33,493 nt of DNA from Accumulibacter sp. (GCF_023806635.1 NZ_JAMTDQ010000019.1:1-33493), one strand, 5' to 3'. Shown: positions 8,314 to 18,080, numbered from the stretch's first letter. Numbers and translations: made by a program. Notes: generated from the letters alone by a model not told the origin.

Positions 8314-8319
8314 ATTGTA
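8314..8319 (-). promoter_or_regulatory. Candidate -10 box for the GNAT-dapF-xerC run
   Basis: TACAAT on the minus strand (5 of 6 matches) followed by CGC lies about 90 bp upstream of the GNAT ATG. The -35 at 17 bp spacing is TTAAGG, a weak match. Confidence 0.3.
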
Positions 8320-8438
8320 GCGGAGGTGGGCTGCCGCCTTAAGCCTGCATTAACGTCGAGCAGCGAGACTGCCGGCCCGGCAGCGCCGCGCGGCGCCTGC
8401 GGCCGGGCCACGACGAGACGGTGCCGCGCCATCGACTG

Positions 8439-8444
8439 TAGAAT
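8439..8444 (+). promoter_or_regulatory. Candidate -10 box for the CDF transporter
   Basis: TAGAAT followed by CGCG begins 39 bp upstream of the ATG at 8478. The same TAGAAT box occurs at a similar distance before two other plus-strand genes in the window (18081 and 27763). No clear -35 box is visible. Confidence 0.35.
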
Positions 8445-8477
8445 CGCGAGCAAGGATCAACGACTGGGGAGGAACGC

Positions 8478-9665
8478 ATGAGCATCCTGGACGACGAACC
8501 GGCGGTTGCCTACGACCACCCCGAGCGACACGCCATGACGCAACGGGTGACCTGGGTCAGCGTCCTGGTGAACATTCTGCTGACCGGCGCGCAGGTCGTT
8601 GCGGGCATCGTTGCCCACTCGCAAGGCCTGATCGCTGATGGACTGCACTCGCTTTCCGACCTCGTCTGCGACTTTCTCGTCCTGTTCGCGGCGCACCACA
8701 GCAAGGATCCGGCTGACGAAAGCCACCCCTACGGCCATGCGCGCATCGAAACGGCAGCCTCCTTCGCACTGGGTGCCATCTTGGCACTGACCGGCGCGGG
8801 AATCATCTGGAGTGCCGGCGTCAAGCTGCAGTCGCTCGAGGACCTGCCGCCGGTGGCACCAATGGCGTTATGGACAGCCATCGTCGCGCTGGCCGCCAAG
8901 GAAGGACTGTTCCGCTACATGCTGCATGTCGGTGAGAGCCTGCGGTCACCAATGCTGATCTCCAACGCCTGGCATGCCCGCTCGGATGCGGCATCGTCGC
9001 TCGTCGTTGCCATCGGCATCGTCGGCAATCTTCTCGGCTACACGTTCGCCGACTCGGTTGCCGCCGTGATCGTCGGCTTCATGATCGTTCGCATGGGGAC
9101 GGTATTCGCCTGGGAGGCGGTACAGGAACTGATCGACACCGGGTTGTCGATCGACGAGGTCAACAGCATCCGCCAGGTCATCGTCGATACCCCCGGCGTC
9201 AGCAGCCTGCACGAACTGCGGACGAGGCGCATGGCGCATCGTTCGCTGGTCGATGCCCACGTCTGTGTCGAGCCGCGGGTCAGTGTCTCGGAAGGGCACC
9301 GGATCGCCGAAATGACGCGCAAGCGGGTGCTCGAGAGCCACTCGGCGGTGGCGGACGTGCTCGTCCATGTGGACGTCGAGGACGATCTCGATCATGACCT
9401 GGCAAGCCACGGGCTGCCCGACCGCGACGAACTGATGAAGCACCTGGCGCCCGCGTTCGTCGGGCTTCCCGCCCCGGAGCACGTCGTGCTGCACTATCTC
9501 GGCGGCCGGGTCGAGGCCGAGATCCTTCTGGCGGCTGGCATTCCCACGGACAGCGCCGCCTTGGCGAGACTCGAGAAGGACATCGCCGCGCTTCTGGCAG
9601 ATCTGCCGCAGGTCGGCTCACTGAGCCTGAATCAGCGACTGCGGGTCTTCGCCGGCGGCCGCTGA
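8478..9665 (+). CDS. Cation diffusion facilitator (CDF) metal transporter
   Basis: A 395-residue inner-membrane divalent metal/proton antiporter. About six transmembrane segments lie in residues 24-210. Metal-site residues are visible in TM2 (Asp54, His57, Asp61 in ADGLHSLSD) and TM5 (His166 and Asp170 in HARSDAASS), and SHPYGHARIE sits between TM2 and TM3 as usual. The cytoplasmic tail from about 215 is longer than the roughly 80 residues normal for the family and appears to hold a second small alpha-beta domain after the first. The metal is not certain; the His-x3-Asp pairs fit zinc, cobalt or iron. The start has GGGGAGGAA just upstream. It converges on transketolase. Confidence 0.92.
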   Translation: MSILDDEPAVAYDHPERHAMTQRVTWVSVLVNILLTGAQVVAGIVAHSQGLIADGLHSLSDLVCDFLVLFAAHHSKDPADESHPYGHARIETAASFALGAILALTGAGIIWSAGVKLQSLEDLPPVAPMALWTAIVALAAKEGLFRYMLHVGESLRSPMLISNAWHARSDAASSLVVAIGIVGNLLGYTFADSVAAVIVGFMIVRMGTVFAWEAVQELIDTGLSIDEVNSIRQVIVDTPGVSSLHELRTRRMAHRSLVDAHVCVEPRVSVSEGHRIAEMTRKRVLESHSAVADVLVHVDVEDDLDHDLASHGLPDRDELMKHLAPAFVGLPAPEHVVLHYLGGRVEAEILLAAGIPTDSAALARLEKDIAALLADLPQVGSLSLNQRLRVFAGGR

Positions 9666-9695
9666 AGGTCCACAAGGCGGACGGGCAGCCAGGTG

Positions 9696-11717
9696 TCAGC
9701 CGGGGGCCCAGCCGCACAGGTTCCGCGCGCGCGCCACGATCGCGTCCACGGTAATGCCGAAGAACTGGTAAAGATCGGCCGCCGGCGCCGATTCGCCAAA
9801 GCGGTCGATGCCGATCACCGCGCCAGCCGTGCCCACGTACTTCCACCACAGATCGGGATGCCCGGCCTCGACGGCCAGTATCGGCGTCGCCAGCGGCAGA
9901 ACCTGGCGGCGATACGCTGGCAGCTGCCGATCGAAACGCTCGCTGCAGGGCATGGCGACGACACGAACCGGGATGCCCTGCTGCGACAGCACGGCCTGCG
10001 CCTCCAGAACGAGGCTGACTTCTGAGCCCGTCGCCAGCAGGATCAGTCGCGCATCACCGGCCGCCGCTTCGCGCAGGACATAGCCGCCGCGCCGGATGTC
10101 GGCGATCTGCTCCGGTGGTCGCGACAGGGCCGGCAGGTTCTGGCGCGAAAGAAGAAGGCACGAAGGACCGTCAGCACGTTCGAGGGCGGCGACCCAGGCA
10201 ACGGCAGTCTCGACGGAATCGGCCGGACGCCAGACATCGAGGCCCGGGATCAGACGCAGCGACGCCGCCTGCTCGATCGGCTGGTGTGTCGGACCATCCT
10301 CGCCCAATCCGATCGAGTCGTGCGTATAGACCATCACTTGCCGCTGCTTCATCAGCGCTGCGAGACGGATGGCGTTGCGCGCGTAATCCGAGAAGACGAG
10401 GAAGGTCGCCGTATAGGGGATGAAGCCGCCGTGCAGCGCAATGCCGTTGGCGATTGCCGTCATGGCGAACTCGCGCACGCCATAGTTGATGTAGTTGCCG
10501 GCGGCCTCGCGGTTGGCGGGTCGGGTTCCAGTCCAGCTGCAGAGGTTCGAACCGGTCAGGTCCGCCGAACCGCCGAGCAGTTCAGGCAGGGTCGGCGCAA
10601 GGTCCTCGATGGCTTCCTGCGATGCCTTGCGCGTCGCGACCGCGCCTGCCTGCCTGGAGCAACGCTCAAGCAACGCTGCCACGTGCACGTTCCAGTCGGC
10701 AGGCAGGTCGCCCCGCATCCGACGCTCGAACTCGCGTGCCAGTTCCGGAAAGGCTTCGCGATAGGCGGCGAAACCGGCGTCCCACGCATACTCGGCAGCC
10801 TCGCCCTTGCCACGTGCATCCCAACCCACCCGCACGTCGGCCGGAACCTCGAAGGCAGGGTATGGCCACTCGAGCTGGCGTCGCGTGTTGGCGATCTCGC
10901 TGGAGCCCAGTGGGGCGCCGTGGACGTCGTGCGTGCCGCCCTTGTTCGGTGAGCCAAAACCGATCATCGTCTTGCAGCAGATCAGCGTCGGTCGCCCGGT
11001 GGCGGTCCTGGCGACGCGGATCGCGGCTTCGATCGAATCGACGTCGTGGCCATCGCAGTGGGGCAGCACGCGCCAACCGTAGGCTTCGAAGCGCTTGGCC
11101 GTATCGTCGGCGAACCAGGGCTGCACGTGACCGTCGATCGAGATTCCGTTGTCGTCGTAGAAGACGATCAACTTCGACAGTGACAGTCGCCCTGCCAGCG
11201 AACAGGCCTCATGCGATACGCCTTCCATCAGGCAGCCATCACCGACGAAGGCATAGGTATGGTGATCGACGACCTGGTGTCCGGGCCGGTTGAAGCTCTC
11301 CGCCAGCAACCGTTCGGCGACTGCCATTCCGACCGCGTTGGCCAGGCCCTGACCGAGAGGTCCGGTGGTGGTTTCGACACCGGGCGTCACACCGAACTCG
11401 GGGTGCCCGGGTGTCTTCGAATGCAGCTTCCGGAAGCACTGCAGGTCGGCGATCGACAGATCGTAGCCAGACAGGTGCAACAGGGCGTAGAGCAGCATCG
11501 ATCCGTGACCGTTGGAGACGACGAAGCGATCACGGTTCGCCCAGCCCGGATTGGCCGGATTGTGCTTGAGGTGGCGTCGCCATAGCACCTCGGCAATGTC
11601 GGCCATGCCCATCGGCATGCCGGGATGACCGGAGTTCGCCACATGGATGGCATCGATGGCGAGAAAACGCAGTGCGTTGGCACAGCGCCGGCGGAACTTG
11701 CGGGACTCGGTGGGCAA
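9696..11717 (-). CDS. cbbT: Transketolase (Calvin cycle type, cbbT)
   Basis: A 673-residue thiamine diphosphate enzyme moving two-carbon ketol units between sugar phosphates. The N-terminal signature [20 protein letters not shown] is present, as are the ThDP/metal motif [28 protein letters not shown], the ThDP-activating Glu in NYGVREFAM, and the phosphate-binding [15 protein letters not shown]. The length is normal. It probably starts at TTG 11717, preceded by GAAGGAG. It lies 52 bp behind phosphoribulokinase in the order fructose-bisphosphatase, phosphoribulokinase, transketolase, hence the cbb name. It may also serve the pentose phosphate pathway; whether another tkt exists cannot be seen. 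Confidence 0.93.
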   Translation of the reverse strand: MPTESRKFRRRCANALRFLAIDAIHVANSGHPGMPMGMADIAEVLWRRHLKHNPANPGWANRDRFVVSNGHGSMLLYALLHLSGYDLSIADLQCFRKLHSKTPGHPEFGVTPGVETTTGPLGQGLANAVGMAVAERLLAESFNRPGHQVVDHHTYAFVGDGCLMEGVSHEACSLAGRLSLSKLIVFYDDNGISIDGHVQPWFADDTAKRFEAYGWRVLPHCDGHDVDSIEAAIRVARTATGRPTLICCKTMIGFGSPNKGGTHDVHGAPLGSSEIANTRRQLEWPYPAFEVPADVRVGWDARGKGEAAEYAWDAGFAAYREAFPELAREFERRMRGDLPADWNVHVAALLERCSRQAGAVATRKASQEAIEDLAPTLPELLGGSADLTGSNLCSWTGTRPANREAAGNYINYGVREFAMTAIANGIALHGGFIPYTATFLVFSDYARNAIRLAALMKQRQVMVYTHDSIGLGEDGPTHQPIEQAASLRLIPGLDVWRPADSVETAVAWVAALERADGPSCLLLSRQNLPALSRPPEQIADIRRGGYVLREAAAGDARLILLATGSEVSLVLEAQAVLSQQGIPVRVVAMPCSERFDRQLPAYRRQVLPLATPILAVEAGHPDLWWKYVGTAGAVIGIDRFGESAPAADLYQFFGITVDAIVARARNLCGWAPG

Positions 11718-11769
11718 GACGATCTCCTTCTTCGATCAGGGCATGTTTGGGCGCTGGCGCGGCTCGCTG

Positions 11770-12645
11770 TCAGCGATGCCGGCGTTTGCGGTCCATGAGT
11801 TGCAGGATCATCGGCGTGAAGACGATCTGCATCGCCAGCCCCATCTTGCCGCCGGGACAGACGATGATGTTCGGCCGCGACATGAAGGAATCGTGCAACA
11901 TGCTCAACAGGTAGGAGAAGTCGATCCCGCGCGGATTCGCGAAGCGGATCACCAGCATGCTCTCGTCCTGCGTGGGAATGTCCTGGGCAATGAAGGGATT
12001 CGAGGTGTCCACCGTCGGCACGCGCTGAAAGTTGACGTGCGTGCGCGAGAACTGCGGACAGATGTAGTTGATGTAATCCGGCATCCGGCGCAGGATCGTG
12101 TCCATCACCGCCTCCGTCGAGTAACCGCGCTGCGCCTTGTCACGGTGGAGCTTTTGGATCCACTCGAGGTTGATGATCGGCACGACGCCGACGCAGAGAT
12201 CGACGTGGCGGCCGACGTCGACGGTGTCGGTCGTGACCGCGCCGTGCAGCCCTTCGTAGAAGAGCAGATCGGTGCCGGCGGGCAGTTCGGCCCAGTCGGT
12301 GAAGGTTCCCGGTGGCGCACCGTAGCGCAGGGCTTCGTCTTCATCGTGCACGTAGTGGCGGCTCTTGCCGCGACCCGTCTCGCCGTAGTCACGGAACAGG
12401 CCCTCGAGTTCAGACAGCAGATTGGCCTCGGGGCCAAAATGGCTGAAATGGTGGTCGCCGGCGAGAGCGCGCTCAGCCATCTGCTGACGCATTCCCTCGC
12501 GATCGTAACGGTGGAAACTGTCACCTTCGATGATCGCGGCGTTGAGTCGTTCACGCCGGAAAATGTGCTGAAACGATCGCGTGACCGAGGTCGTGCCGGC
12601 GCCGGACGAGCCGGTGATCGCGATGACTGGATTCCTGATCGACAT
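11770..12645 (-). CDS. cbbP: Phosphoribulokinase
   Basis: A 291-residue kinase that phosphorylates ribulose 5-phosphate to ribulose 1,5-bisphosphate, the committed step supplying RuBisCO. The P-loop is at residues 12-19 (GSSGAGTT), then EGDSFHRYDREGMR with the likely catalytic Asp42, YVHDEDEA, and LLFYEGLHGA as the Walker B region. The size matches the class I proteobacterial type (about 290 residues). The ATG at 12645 is preceded by GGAG; an extension to 12798 is open but has no protein-like sequence. The 200 bp up to fructose-bisphosphatase hold no gene I can see. Confidence 0.95.
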   Translation of the reverse strand: MSIRNPVIAITGSSGAGTTSVTRSFQHIFRRERLNAAIIEGDSFHRYDREGMRQQMAERALAGDHHFSHFGPEANLLSELEGLFRDYGETGRGKSRHYVHDEDEALRYGAPPGTFTDWAELPAGTDLLFYEGLHGAVTTDTVDVGRHVDLCVGVVPIINLEWIQKLHRDKAQRGYSTEAVMDTILRRMPDYINYICPQFSRTHVNFQRVPTVDTSNPFIAQDIPTQDESMLVIRFANPRGIDFSYLLSMLHDSFMSRPNIIVCPGGKMGLAMQIVFTPMILQLMDRKRRHR

Positions 12646-12845
12646 GAGGAGTGACTCCGCGGGTTGATGTGGGATCGCCGGACTCCGCCCGTCGATCCCG
12701 TTGGTTGTTGATGAATCTGCTGCAGCGCCAGTCAGCGACGTCGCCGACGACCTCGCTCCGTGCCGCTCCAGTCGATCCGTCCCGTCCCTGCCTCGCACTC
12801 ACCCGCTATCGCGACCCGCTCGTGAAGATTTCGCATCACCACGGC

Positions 12846-13928
12846 TCAGTCATCCCGGAAAAGGGTCCGGGTCGAGAAGAGCGGCGAGCGGAACGGTTGA
12901 TCCTCGCCGCATGCATGTTCGCGATGGTAACGCTCGATCCGCTCGACCTCGTTGCGCGAACCGAGAATCACGGGCACTCGCTGGTGCAGGCTGGTCGGCT
13001 GCACTTCGAGGATCCGCTCGTCGCCCGTCGAAGCCTGGCCACCGGCCTGGACAACGATCATGGCCATTGGATTGGCCTCGTACAACAGACGCAGGCGGCC
13101 GGGTTTCGACAGATCCTTGCTGTCCCTGGGATACATGAAGACACCGCCGCGCATGAGGATGCGGTGCACCTCGGCAACCATCGATGCCACCCAGCGCATG
13201 TTGAAATCCTTGCCGCGGACGCCGCTCTTGCCTTGCAGGCACTCGGCAACGTAGCGTTGCACCGGTGGTTCCCAGAAACGCTCGTTGGAAGCGTTGATCG
13301 CGAACTCACGGGTATCGGGCGAGATCACCAGATCGGGATGGGTGAGGAGGAACTCACCAATGTCGCGGTTGAGGGTGAAGCCGTGCGTGCCATTGCCGAC
13401 GGTGAGTACGAGCATCGTCGACGGGCCGTAGATCGCGTAGCCGGCCGCCACCTGACGACTGCCACACTGCAGGAAATCGGCTGCTGTCGGCGGCTGCCCC
13501 GTGGTATGGTCGGGACAGCGGAGGACCGAGAAGATGCTGCCAACCGACAGATTGACGTCGATGTTGGAAGAGCCGTCGAGTGGGTCGAAGACCAGCAGGT
13601 AGTTGCCGCGAGGGTGTTCAGGGGGAATCGGGTGGATGTCTTCCATCTCCTCCGATGCCATCGCCCGCAGGTGCCCACCCCATTCGCAGTGGTGCAGGAA
13701 AGCCTGGTTGGCCAGTACGTCGAGCTTCTTCTGCACCTCGCCCTGCACGTTGCGGCTGCCCTCATCGCCAAGGACACCCGCCAGGGAACCACGCGAGACC
13801 CCTTGACCGATCGTCTTGCAGGAGCGCACGACGTCGCTGATGAGCATCGACACGTCACCGATCAAGGCCGGGTTGCGTCGCTGCTCTTCAACCAGAAACT
13901 TGTTAACGTTGGTCCGTCCGCATAACAT
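12846..13928 (-). CDS. cbbF: Class I fructose-1,6-bisphosphatase
   Basis: A 360-residue phosphatase producing fructose 6-phosphate for the Calvin cycle or gluconeogenesis. Class I metal-site motifs are visible: SEEMED with Glu93/Glu94, and [12 protein letters not shown] with Asp115 and Asp118. GVFMYPRDS and [15 protein letters not shown] in the substrate-binding half are also present. The ATG at 13928 has GGAG 7 bp upstream. It is the first gene of the cbb operon and is divergent from the LysR regulator across 116 bp. In some relatives this enzyme also acts on sedoheptulose 1,7-bisphosphate; the sequence alone does not settle that. Confidence 0.94.
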   Translation of the reverse strand: MLCGRTNVNKFLVEEQRRNPALIGDVSMLISDVVRSCKTIGQGVSRGSLAGVLGDEGSRNVQGEVQKKLDVLANQAFLHHCEWGGHLRAMASEEMEDIHPIPPEHPRGNYLLVFDPLDGSSNIDVNLSVGSIFSVLRCPDHTTGQPPTAADFLQCGSRQVAAGYAIYGPSTMLVLTVGNGTHGFTLNRDIGEFLLTHPDLVISPDTREFAINASNERFWEPPVQRYVAECLQGKSGVRGKDFNMRWVASMVAEVHRILMRGGVFMYPRDSKDLSKPGRLRLLYEANPMAMIVVQAGGQASTGDERILEVQPTSLHQRVPVILGSRNEVERIERYHREHACGEDQPFRSPLFSTRTLFRDD

Positions 13929-14004
13929 GGGCTTGCTCCAGGAATCACGAATTCAGCTCGGGCTGTGACTGGGCCCATTCTAGCGGCCACAAACAAAATA
14001 TAAA

Positions 14005-14032
14005 GTTAAACGTACTTCCACAGTTGTTTAAC
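14005..14032. promoter_or_regulatory. Candidate CbbR operator between cbbF and the LysR gene
   Basis: An AT-rich island in GC-rich DNA contains a perfect 7-bp inverted repeat, GTTAAAC at 14005-14011 and GTTTAAC at 14026-14032, with 14 bp between the arms. LysR-family regulators bind interrupted palindromes of this kind in the divergent promoter region. The position, just upstream of the regulator and about 80 bp from cbbF, fits. Confidence 0.55.
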
Positions 14033-14044
14033 GAAAGCTAATCA

Positions 14045-14956
14045 ATGAGAAATGCCACGATACGCCAGCTCCAGATCTTCTCGGTCGCAGCAAGCCATCT
14101 GTCCTTTGCCCGTGCAGCGGAGAAGCTGCATCTGACGCATGCGGCGATATCCCTGCAGATCAAGCAACTCGAGGACGTGAGCGGCACGCTGCTCTTCGAG
14201 AGAATTGGCAAGCGGGTATTTCTTACCGAAGCGGGCGAAATCCTGCTGGCTCACACGCGCCAGATCCTGCAGTCACTGAAGGAGGCGGACGAGGCCCTGC
14301 TGGCACTCAAGGGACTCAAGGGTGGGCGGATTGCGGTCGCCGTCGCCAGTACGGCGGAGTACTTTGCCCCGGGTCTGCTGGCCGAATTCCGCAAGGCGCA
14401 AGCCGACGTCCGCCTTCGACTGCTGATCGACAACCGTGCAACGGTCAGTCGTCTGCTCGCCAACAACGAGGTTGACCTGGCGATCATGGGGCGCCCTCCA
14501 GCGGACCTGGACGCCATTGCCGTCGCCTTTGCACCACATCCACTGGTGATCGTCGCCGGCAGGGAACACCCGCTCGTCGGTGCTCCCTGCCTGGCGGTCG
14601 AGGACCTCGCAGACGAGACGTTGATCGTCCGCGAGGCCGGATCGGGCACGCGCTCGGCAATGGAAGAGTTCTTTCACGAACACGCGATCCGGCCCCGAAT
14701 CGGCATGGAAATGGCCAGCAACGAAGCAATCAAGCAGGCCGTCGTGGCTGGCCTGGGGATCAGCTTCATTTCGGCCCATACGCTTGGCCTTGAGCTGGCT
14801 GCCGGCCGGTTGCATGTTCTCGATGTTGAGGGCACCCCAGTCATGCGTCGCTGGCACATCGTCCGTCACAAGAGCAAACATCTGACTCCCGCGCTGGGCG
14901 CCTTCTGGGATTTCGTCATCGAGTGTGCTCCGGCTTACCTGCGCACACTTGCCTGA
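14045..14956 (+). CDS. cbbR: LysR-family regulator, probable CbbR
   Basis: A 303-residue LysR-type regulator. The winged helix-turn-helix is at about residues 1-62 (RQLQIFSVAASHLSFARAAE, then LHLTHAAISLQIKQLE). The effector-binding domain from about 90 has the two-lobed pattern seen in CbbR, including PLVIVAGREHPL and EMASNEAIKQAVVAGLGISF. Transcription divergent from cbbF and the similarity of the N-terminus to CbbR proteins support the name. CbbR senses metabolites of the Calvin cycle and activates cbb genes. The Shine-Dalgarno sequence is weak (GAAAG). Confidence 0.88.
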   Translation: MRNATIRQLQIFSVAASHLSFARAAEKLHLTHAAISLQIKQLEDVSGTLLFERIGKRVFLTEAGEILLAHTRQILQSLKEADEALLALKGLKGGRIAVAVASTAEYFAPGLLAEFRKAQADVRLRLLIDNRATVSRLLANNEVDLAIMGRPPADLDAIAVAFAPHPLVIVAGREHPLVGAPCLAVEDLADETLIVREAGSGTRSAMEEFFHEHAIRPRIGMEMASNEAIKQAVVAGLGISFISAHTLGLELAAGRLHVLDVEGTPVMRRWHIVRHKSKHLTPALGAFWDFVIECAPAYLRTLA

Positions 14957-15111
14957 GCGCCCCCATGGCTCGCGCCATCGTCGGCCGGCCGGCGACGCTG
15001 AAGAGGAACGTGCAAGGGTGACGATTCCCCGAACCGGCGGGTCGCGTCGTTGGCTCGCCTCTTGATTGCGGGCCGATCACGACGATTCGTCCAATCCACA
15101 TGCACGACTTG

Positions 15112-16611
15112 TCAGGCGAAACCCGTCTGCACCGGTTCCTGCAGCGGCTGTCGCGGCGGGCGGTGGGCGGGAAAGACGATGCGGGCGACACAACCGTCCG
15201 CTTCCCCTTCGGCGACGCCCCGCGCTTTCGGCCGCAAGCTCGCCGCCGCCTTGTGAACTTCCGCGATCTCGCGGACAATCGCCAAACCAAGGCCGCTACC
15301 TTCCACGCCGGTTCCTTCGCCGCGGTAGAACCGATCAAAGACCTTGAGTGACTCGTCCTCGGAAATCCCAGGCCCACTGTCCTCGATCTCGAGCACGACG
15401 AAATCGCCAAGGGCTGCGACCCTTGCGGTGACCCGCCCGCCGACCGGCGTATAGCGCAGCGCGTTGTCCAGCAGATTGTTGATCATCTCGCGCAGCAGGA
15501 AGGCATTGCCGTCGATCAGCACCTTGCCGGCACGCTCGTAGCCAAGGTCGATGCGCTTCTCGAGTGCACGGATGACCCAGGTTTCGACGACCTCGCGCAA
15601 CAGATGATCGAGGTCCAGCGTCAGCAGGGCTTGTTGGGCACGATCGCTGGCTTCGGCGCGTGCCAGGGCCAGCAGTTGGTCGACCAGGTGCGAGGCGCGA
15701 TCAGCCCCAGTCAGGATCTGCCTGAGCGCATGTTTCAGTTCGCCTGGATCGGTCTCACGCATCGCCAGCTGCGCCTGCGTCTTCAGCCCTGTCAGGGGAG
15801 TCCGCATCTGGTGCGCGGCGTCGGCGATGAAGCGCCGCTGGGCACTGACGTTCTGCTGCATGCGAGCGAGGATGGAGTTGAACGCTTCGGTAAGCGGCCG
15901 CAGTTCCTCAGGAACGCGGCCCAGCGAGATCGGTGACAGGTCGGCCTCGCGGCGCGCTTCGATGCGGTTGCGCAGCCGGGTCAGCGGGCGCAGGCCCTGT
16001 GACAACCCGAACCACACCAGGACGACGGCCAGCGGGATGATGACGAACTGCGGCACGATGACGCTGGCGATGATCTTGTTGGCCAGTTGCGCACGCTTCT
16101 CGGTCGTCTCGCCAACCTCGAGGAGTACCCCGCGACGTTCTCCCGATGCACCCGGCTCACCCGGCTGCGGCAGGTAGAGGTAGGCGATCCGCATCGGCTG
16201 GCCGCGGTACTCGTCATCGCGCAGTTGTGCTTCGCCGAACTCACCACGCGCCAGTCCGCCCGGGTTCGCCGGCGCGGGCAACTCCGGGTCACCTGCCAGC
16301 AGCCTGCCGTCAGGATCCAGCAGGTGGAAGTACACGGTGTCGATCTCATCCGCCCGCAGAAATACCTCCGCCAATCCCGGCAGCGCCAGATGCGCCTCAC
16401 CATCGACGAAACTGACCTGCCGCGAGAGAGCCGCCACGTGCTCGCGCAAAGCCTGATCGTAAGGATAGCTTGCGACATTGTTGGCAAAGTAGTGTGTCAG
16501 CGCGATGCTGATCGGCCACACGAACAGCAGCGGCGCCAGCATCCAGTCGAGAATCTCGCCGAACAGCGACCGCTGGATGTCAGGGCCGTCTCTCGTCCGC
16601 AGGCTTCTCAA
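15112..16611 (-). CDS. TctE/QseC-like sensor histidine kinase
   Basis: About 499 residues. A first membrane segment lies near residues 24-42 (MLAPLLFVWPISIAL) and a second near 180-201 (SVIVPQFVIIPLAVVLVW); between them is a roughly 130-residue periplasmic domain of the 2CSK_N type found in TctE and QseC. A HAMP-like region is followed by the phosphoacceptor His267 (ADAAHQMRTPL), the N box NNLLDNALRYTP, and G boxes IEDSGPGIS and GSGLGLAIV. The start is uncertain: no ATG or GTG lies before the first membrane segment, and I chose TTG 16611, which overlaps the response regulator by 32 bp. The signal is unknown; TctE relatives sense tricarboxylates. Confidence 0.88.
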   Translation of the reverse strand: MRSLRTRDGPDIQRSLFGEILDWMLAPLLFVWPISIALTHYFANNVASYPYDQALREHVAALSRQVSFVDGEAHLALPGLAEVFLRADEIDTVYFHLLDPDGRLLAGDPELPAPANPGGLARGEFGEAQLRDDEYRGQPMRIAYLYLPQPGEPGASGERRGVLLEVGETTEKRAQLANKIIASVIVPQFVIIPLAVVLVWFGLSQGLRPLTRLRNRIEARREADLSPISLGRVPEELRPLTEAFNSILARMQQNVSAQRRFIADAAHQMRTPLTGLKTQAQLAMRETDPGELKHALRQILTGADRASHLVDQLLALARAEASDRAQQALLTLDLDHLLREVVETWVIRALEKRIDLGYERAGKVLIDGNAFLLREMINNLLDNALRYTPVGGRVTARVAALGDFVVLEIEDSGPGISEDESLKVFDRFYRGEGTGVEGSGLGLAIVREIAEVHKAAASLRPKARGVAEGEADGCVARIVFPAHRPPRQPLQEPVQTGFA

Positions 16612-17260
16612 GATAATAGCCCAGCCCGCGCATGGTGATGATGTTGACACCAGTCGATTCCAGCTTGCGGCGCAGGCGGTGAACATAGACCTCGATGGCA
16701 TTGTGGCTCACTTCCTCGCCCCAGCCACATAGGTGATCGACGAGGTGGTCCTTGCTGACGAGACGGTTGGCGCGCGTCAGCAATATCTCCAGGATACCGA
16801 GTTCACGCGCAGACAGATCGAGCCTCTCGCCATTGATCAATGCGCAGCGGTCGGTCTGGTCAAAGGTCAGCGTCCCGCACTCCATTACTCTCGTCGTCCC
16901 CGACGAGCGGCGACTCAGCGCGCGTACGCGAGCCTCCAACTCGGCCAGCTCGAACGGTTTCGCCATGTAGTCATCGGCACCGAGATCGAGGCCCCTGACC
17001 CGGTCGTCGATCGCGTCGAGCGCGGTCAGGATCAATACCGGTGTGTTCGCCTTGCGCGCCCGCAGCCGCCGCAGCACATCGAGGCCGGGCAGCTTGGGCA
17101 GGCCGAGATCAAGAATCAGCAGGTCATAGGCATTGGTCAACAGTGCCGTCTCCGCGTCGATACCGTTCTCGGCACAGTCGACCGCATAGCCACCATGGCG
17201 CAGGGACCGGCAGAGACCATCGGCAATGATCCTGTCGTCTTCGGCAAGCAGGATGCGCAT
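16580..17260 (-). CDS. OmpR-family response regulator (TctD-like)
   Basis: A 226-residue two-domain regulator. The receiver has acidic residues Asp8/Asp9, phosphoacceptor Asp51 in LLILDLGLP, a Thr at about residue 79 (LILTA) and Lys101 in AKPFE. The C-terminal winged helix from about residue 125 has LSARELGILEILLTRANRLVSKD and VEVYVHRLRRKLE-like features typical of OmpR/PhoB DNA-binding domains. It is the first gene of the pair and the kinase start overlaps its end. A direct repeat with 11-bp period 27-43 bp upstream of its ATG may be an autoregulatory site. Confidence 0.94.
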   Translation of the reverse strand: MRILLAEDDRIIADGLCRSLRHGGYAVDCAENGIDAETALLTNAYDLLILDLGLPKLPGLDVLRRLRARKANTPVLILTALDAIDDRVRGLDLGADDYMAKPFELAELEARVRALSRRSSGTTRVMECGTLTFDQTDRCALINGERLDLSARELGILEILLTRANRLVSKDHLVDHLCGWGEEVSHNAIEVYVHRLRRKLESTGVNIITMRGLGYYLEKPADERRP

Positions 17261-17286
17261 GGCATCAAGCCCCCGCGGCCACTTCC

Positions 17287-17303
17287 GTAAGCTGTCTGTA
17301 AGC
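17287..17303 (-). promoter_or_regulatory. Direct repeat upstream of the response regulator
   Basis: GTAAGC occurs at 17287-17292 and again at 17298-17303 (GCTTAC N5 GCTTAC on the coding strand), an exact 11-bp period. OmpR/PhoB-type regulators bind head-to-tail half-sites with this spacing. The site lies immediately upstream of the regulator gene, so autoregulation is plausible. Confidence 0.45.
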
Positions 17304-17351
17304 CCGCCATCCTAGACTGCGCATGCTGTTCTCCTTTTATGGTCTTGGAGT

Positions 17352-17415
17352 TCCGGCTTCAGCCGGACTCGGGGAGCACCTGAAACTGCACCAGGTGCTC
17401 CCCGCCACCTTTTTT
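17352..17415 (+). terminator. Two adjacent hairpins, the second with a T-run
   Basis: A 7-bp stem with a 2-nt loop at 17352-17367 (TCCGGCT/AGCCGGA) is followed by a perfect 12-bp stem at 17371-17382 and 17392-17403 (GGGGAGCACCTG and complement) and then, after 6 nt, six T at 17410-17415. The shape suggests a rho-independent terminator on the plus strand, but no plus-strand gene lies upstream. It may be a leftover from the mobile element next to it. Confidence 0.45.
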
Positions 17416-17604
17416 CGCCTTCTCGACCTCAGCCTGTTCCTGCCGAAGCCGGATGGGGACCGCCAATGCTGCCTGCCGGTCCACCGGCGGAGTGTAGCAA
17501 AAAATCGTTCATTGGCTGCTGCAATGCTGGAACGATCCAGCAGCGTATCGAGTTGTGTGATCTTGCCTGTGCCGCTCTTGCCGAGCCGCACCAGCTTCAC
17601 GCCG

Positions 17605-17897
17605 GTTCAGTTCTGCGGTATGCATCAGGCCCATGTAGGGGTCACCGACCCGCGCACCATTCAAGGTGCGATGGAACAGAGCGTTCTTCTGGTGCAGGAT
17701 CGCCTTCATCAGGACCCGCTCGCAAGTGTCGTTGGCGAGTGAGGCGCCGGGCACCCGCAGGAACAGGGTCGGTTTCTGCCGGTGCTTCTGCATGCGAGAG
17801 ATCGCCTCACCCGGTCCCGCATTGGCCTCCACGGTGTGCTCCGCGAACGGCCGGTCATCCAGTCGTCAAGAGCAATGGATGCGAGCATCGGCAGAAC
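17605..17897 (-). pseudogene. Remnant of an IS66-family transposase (C-terminal part)
   Basis: Minus-strand translation gives recognisable IS66 TnpC C-terminal sequence: ALDDWMTG in one frame at about 17850-17897, then in another frame AEHTVEANAGPGEAISRMQK, TLFLRVPGASLANDTCER, AILHQKNALFHRTLNG and GDPYMGLMHTAELN, ending near 17605. At least one frameshift and an in-frame stop break it. The expected tail (FDYLTALQRH-like, MPWNY) and all upstream domains are missing. The surrounding DNA from 17261 to 18123 holds no intact gene, so this is the decayed end of an insertion sequence. Terminal repeats were not found. Confidence 0.75.
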
Positions 17898-18080
17898 CCC
17901 GGATCGTGATGGACGAGCCCCCACACTACCAGACGCCGCCAAGGATTTCACGCACAGTTGCCGAAACGACACTGCCAGACAAGCGCAGCCCGCTCCACGC
18001 CGGATTGCCCGGCTGTCCATCGTCGCATCAGGCATGGCGGCGGGCAGCGCTTTTCCCGGCAACAAGAGGCGCACCTTCGC

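Noticed and set aside
14979-14997. A GC-rich near-palindrome between cbbR and the sensor kinase
   Set aside because: The arms meet with no loop and no T-run follows, so neither a hairpin nor a terminator is supported.
17323-17742. A 139-residue plus-strand frame in the IS66 scar
   Set aside because: It crosses the hairpins and lies antisense to the transposase remnant, with no recognisable motif.
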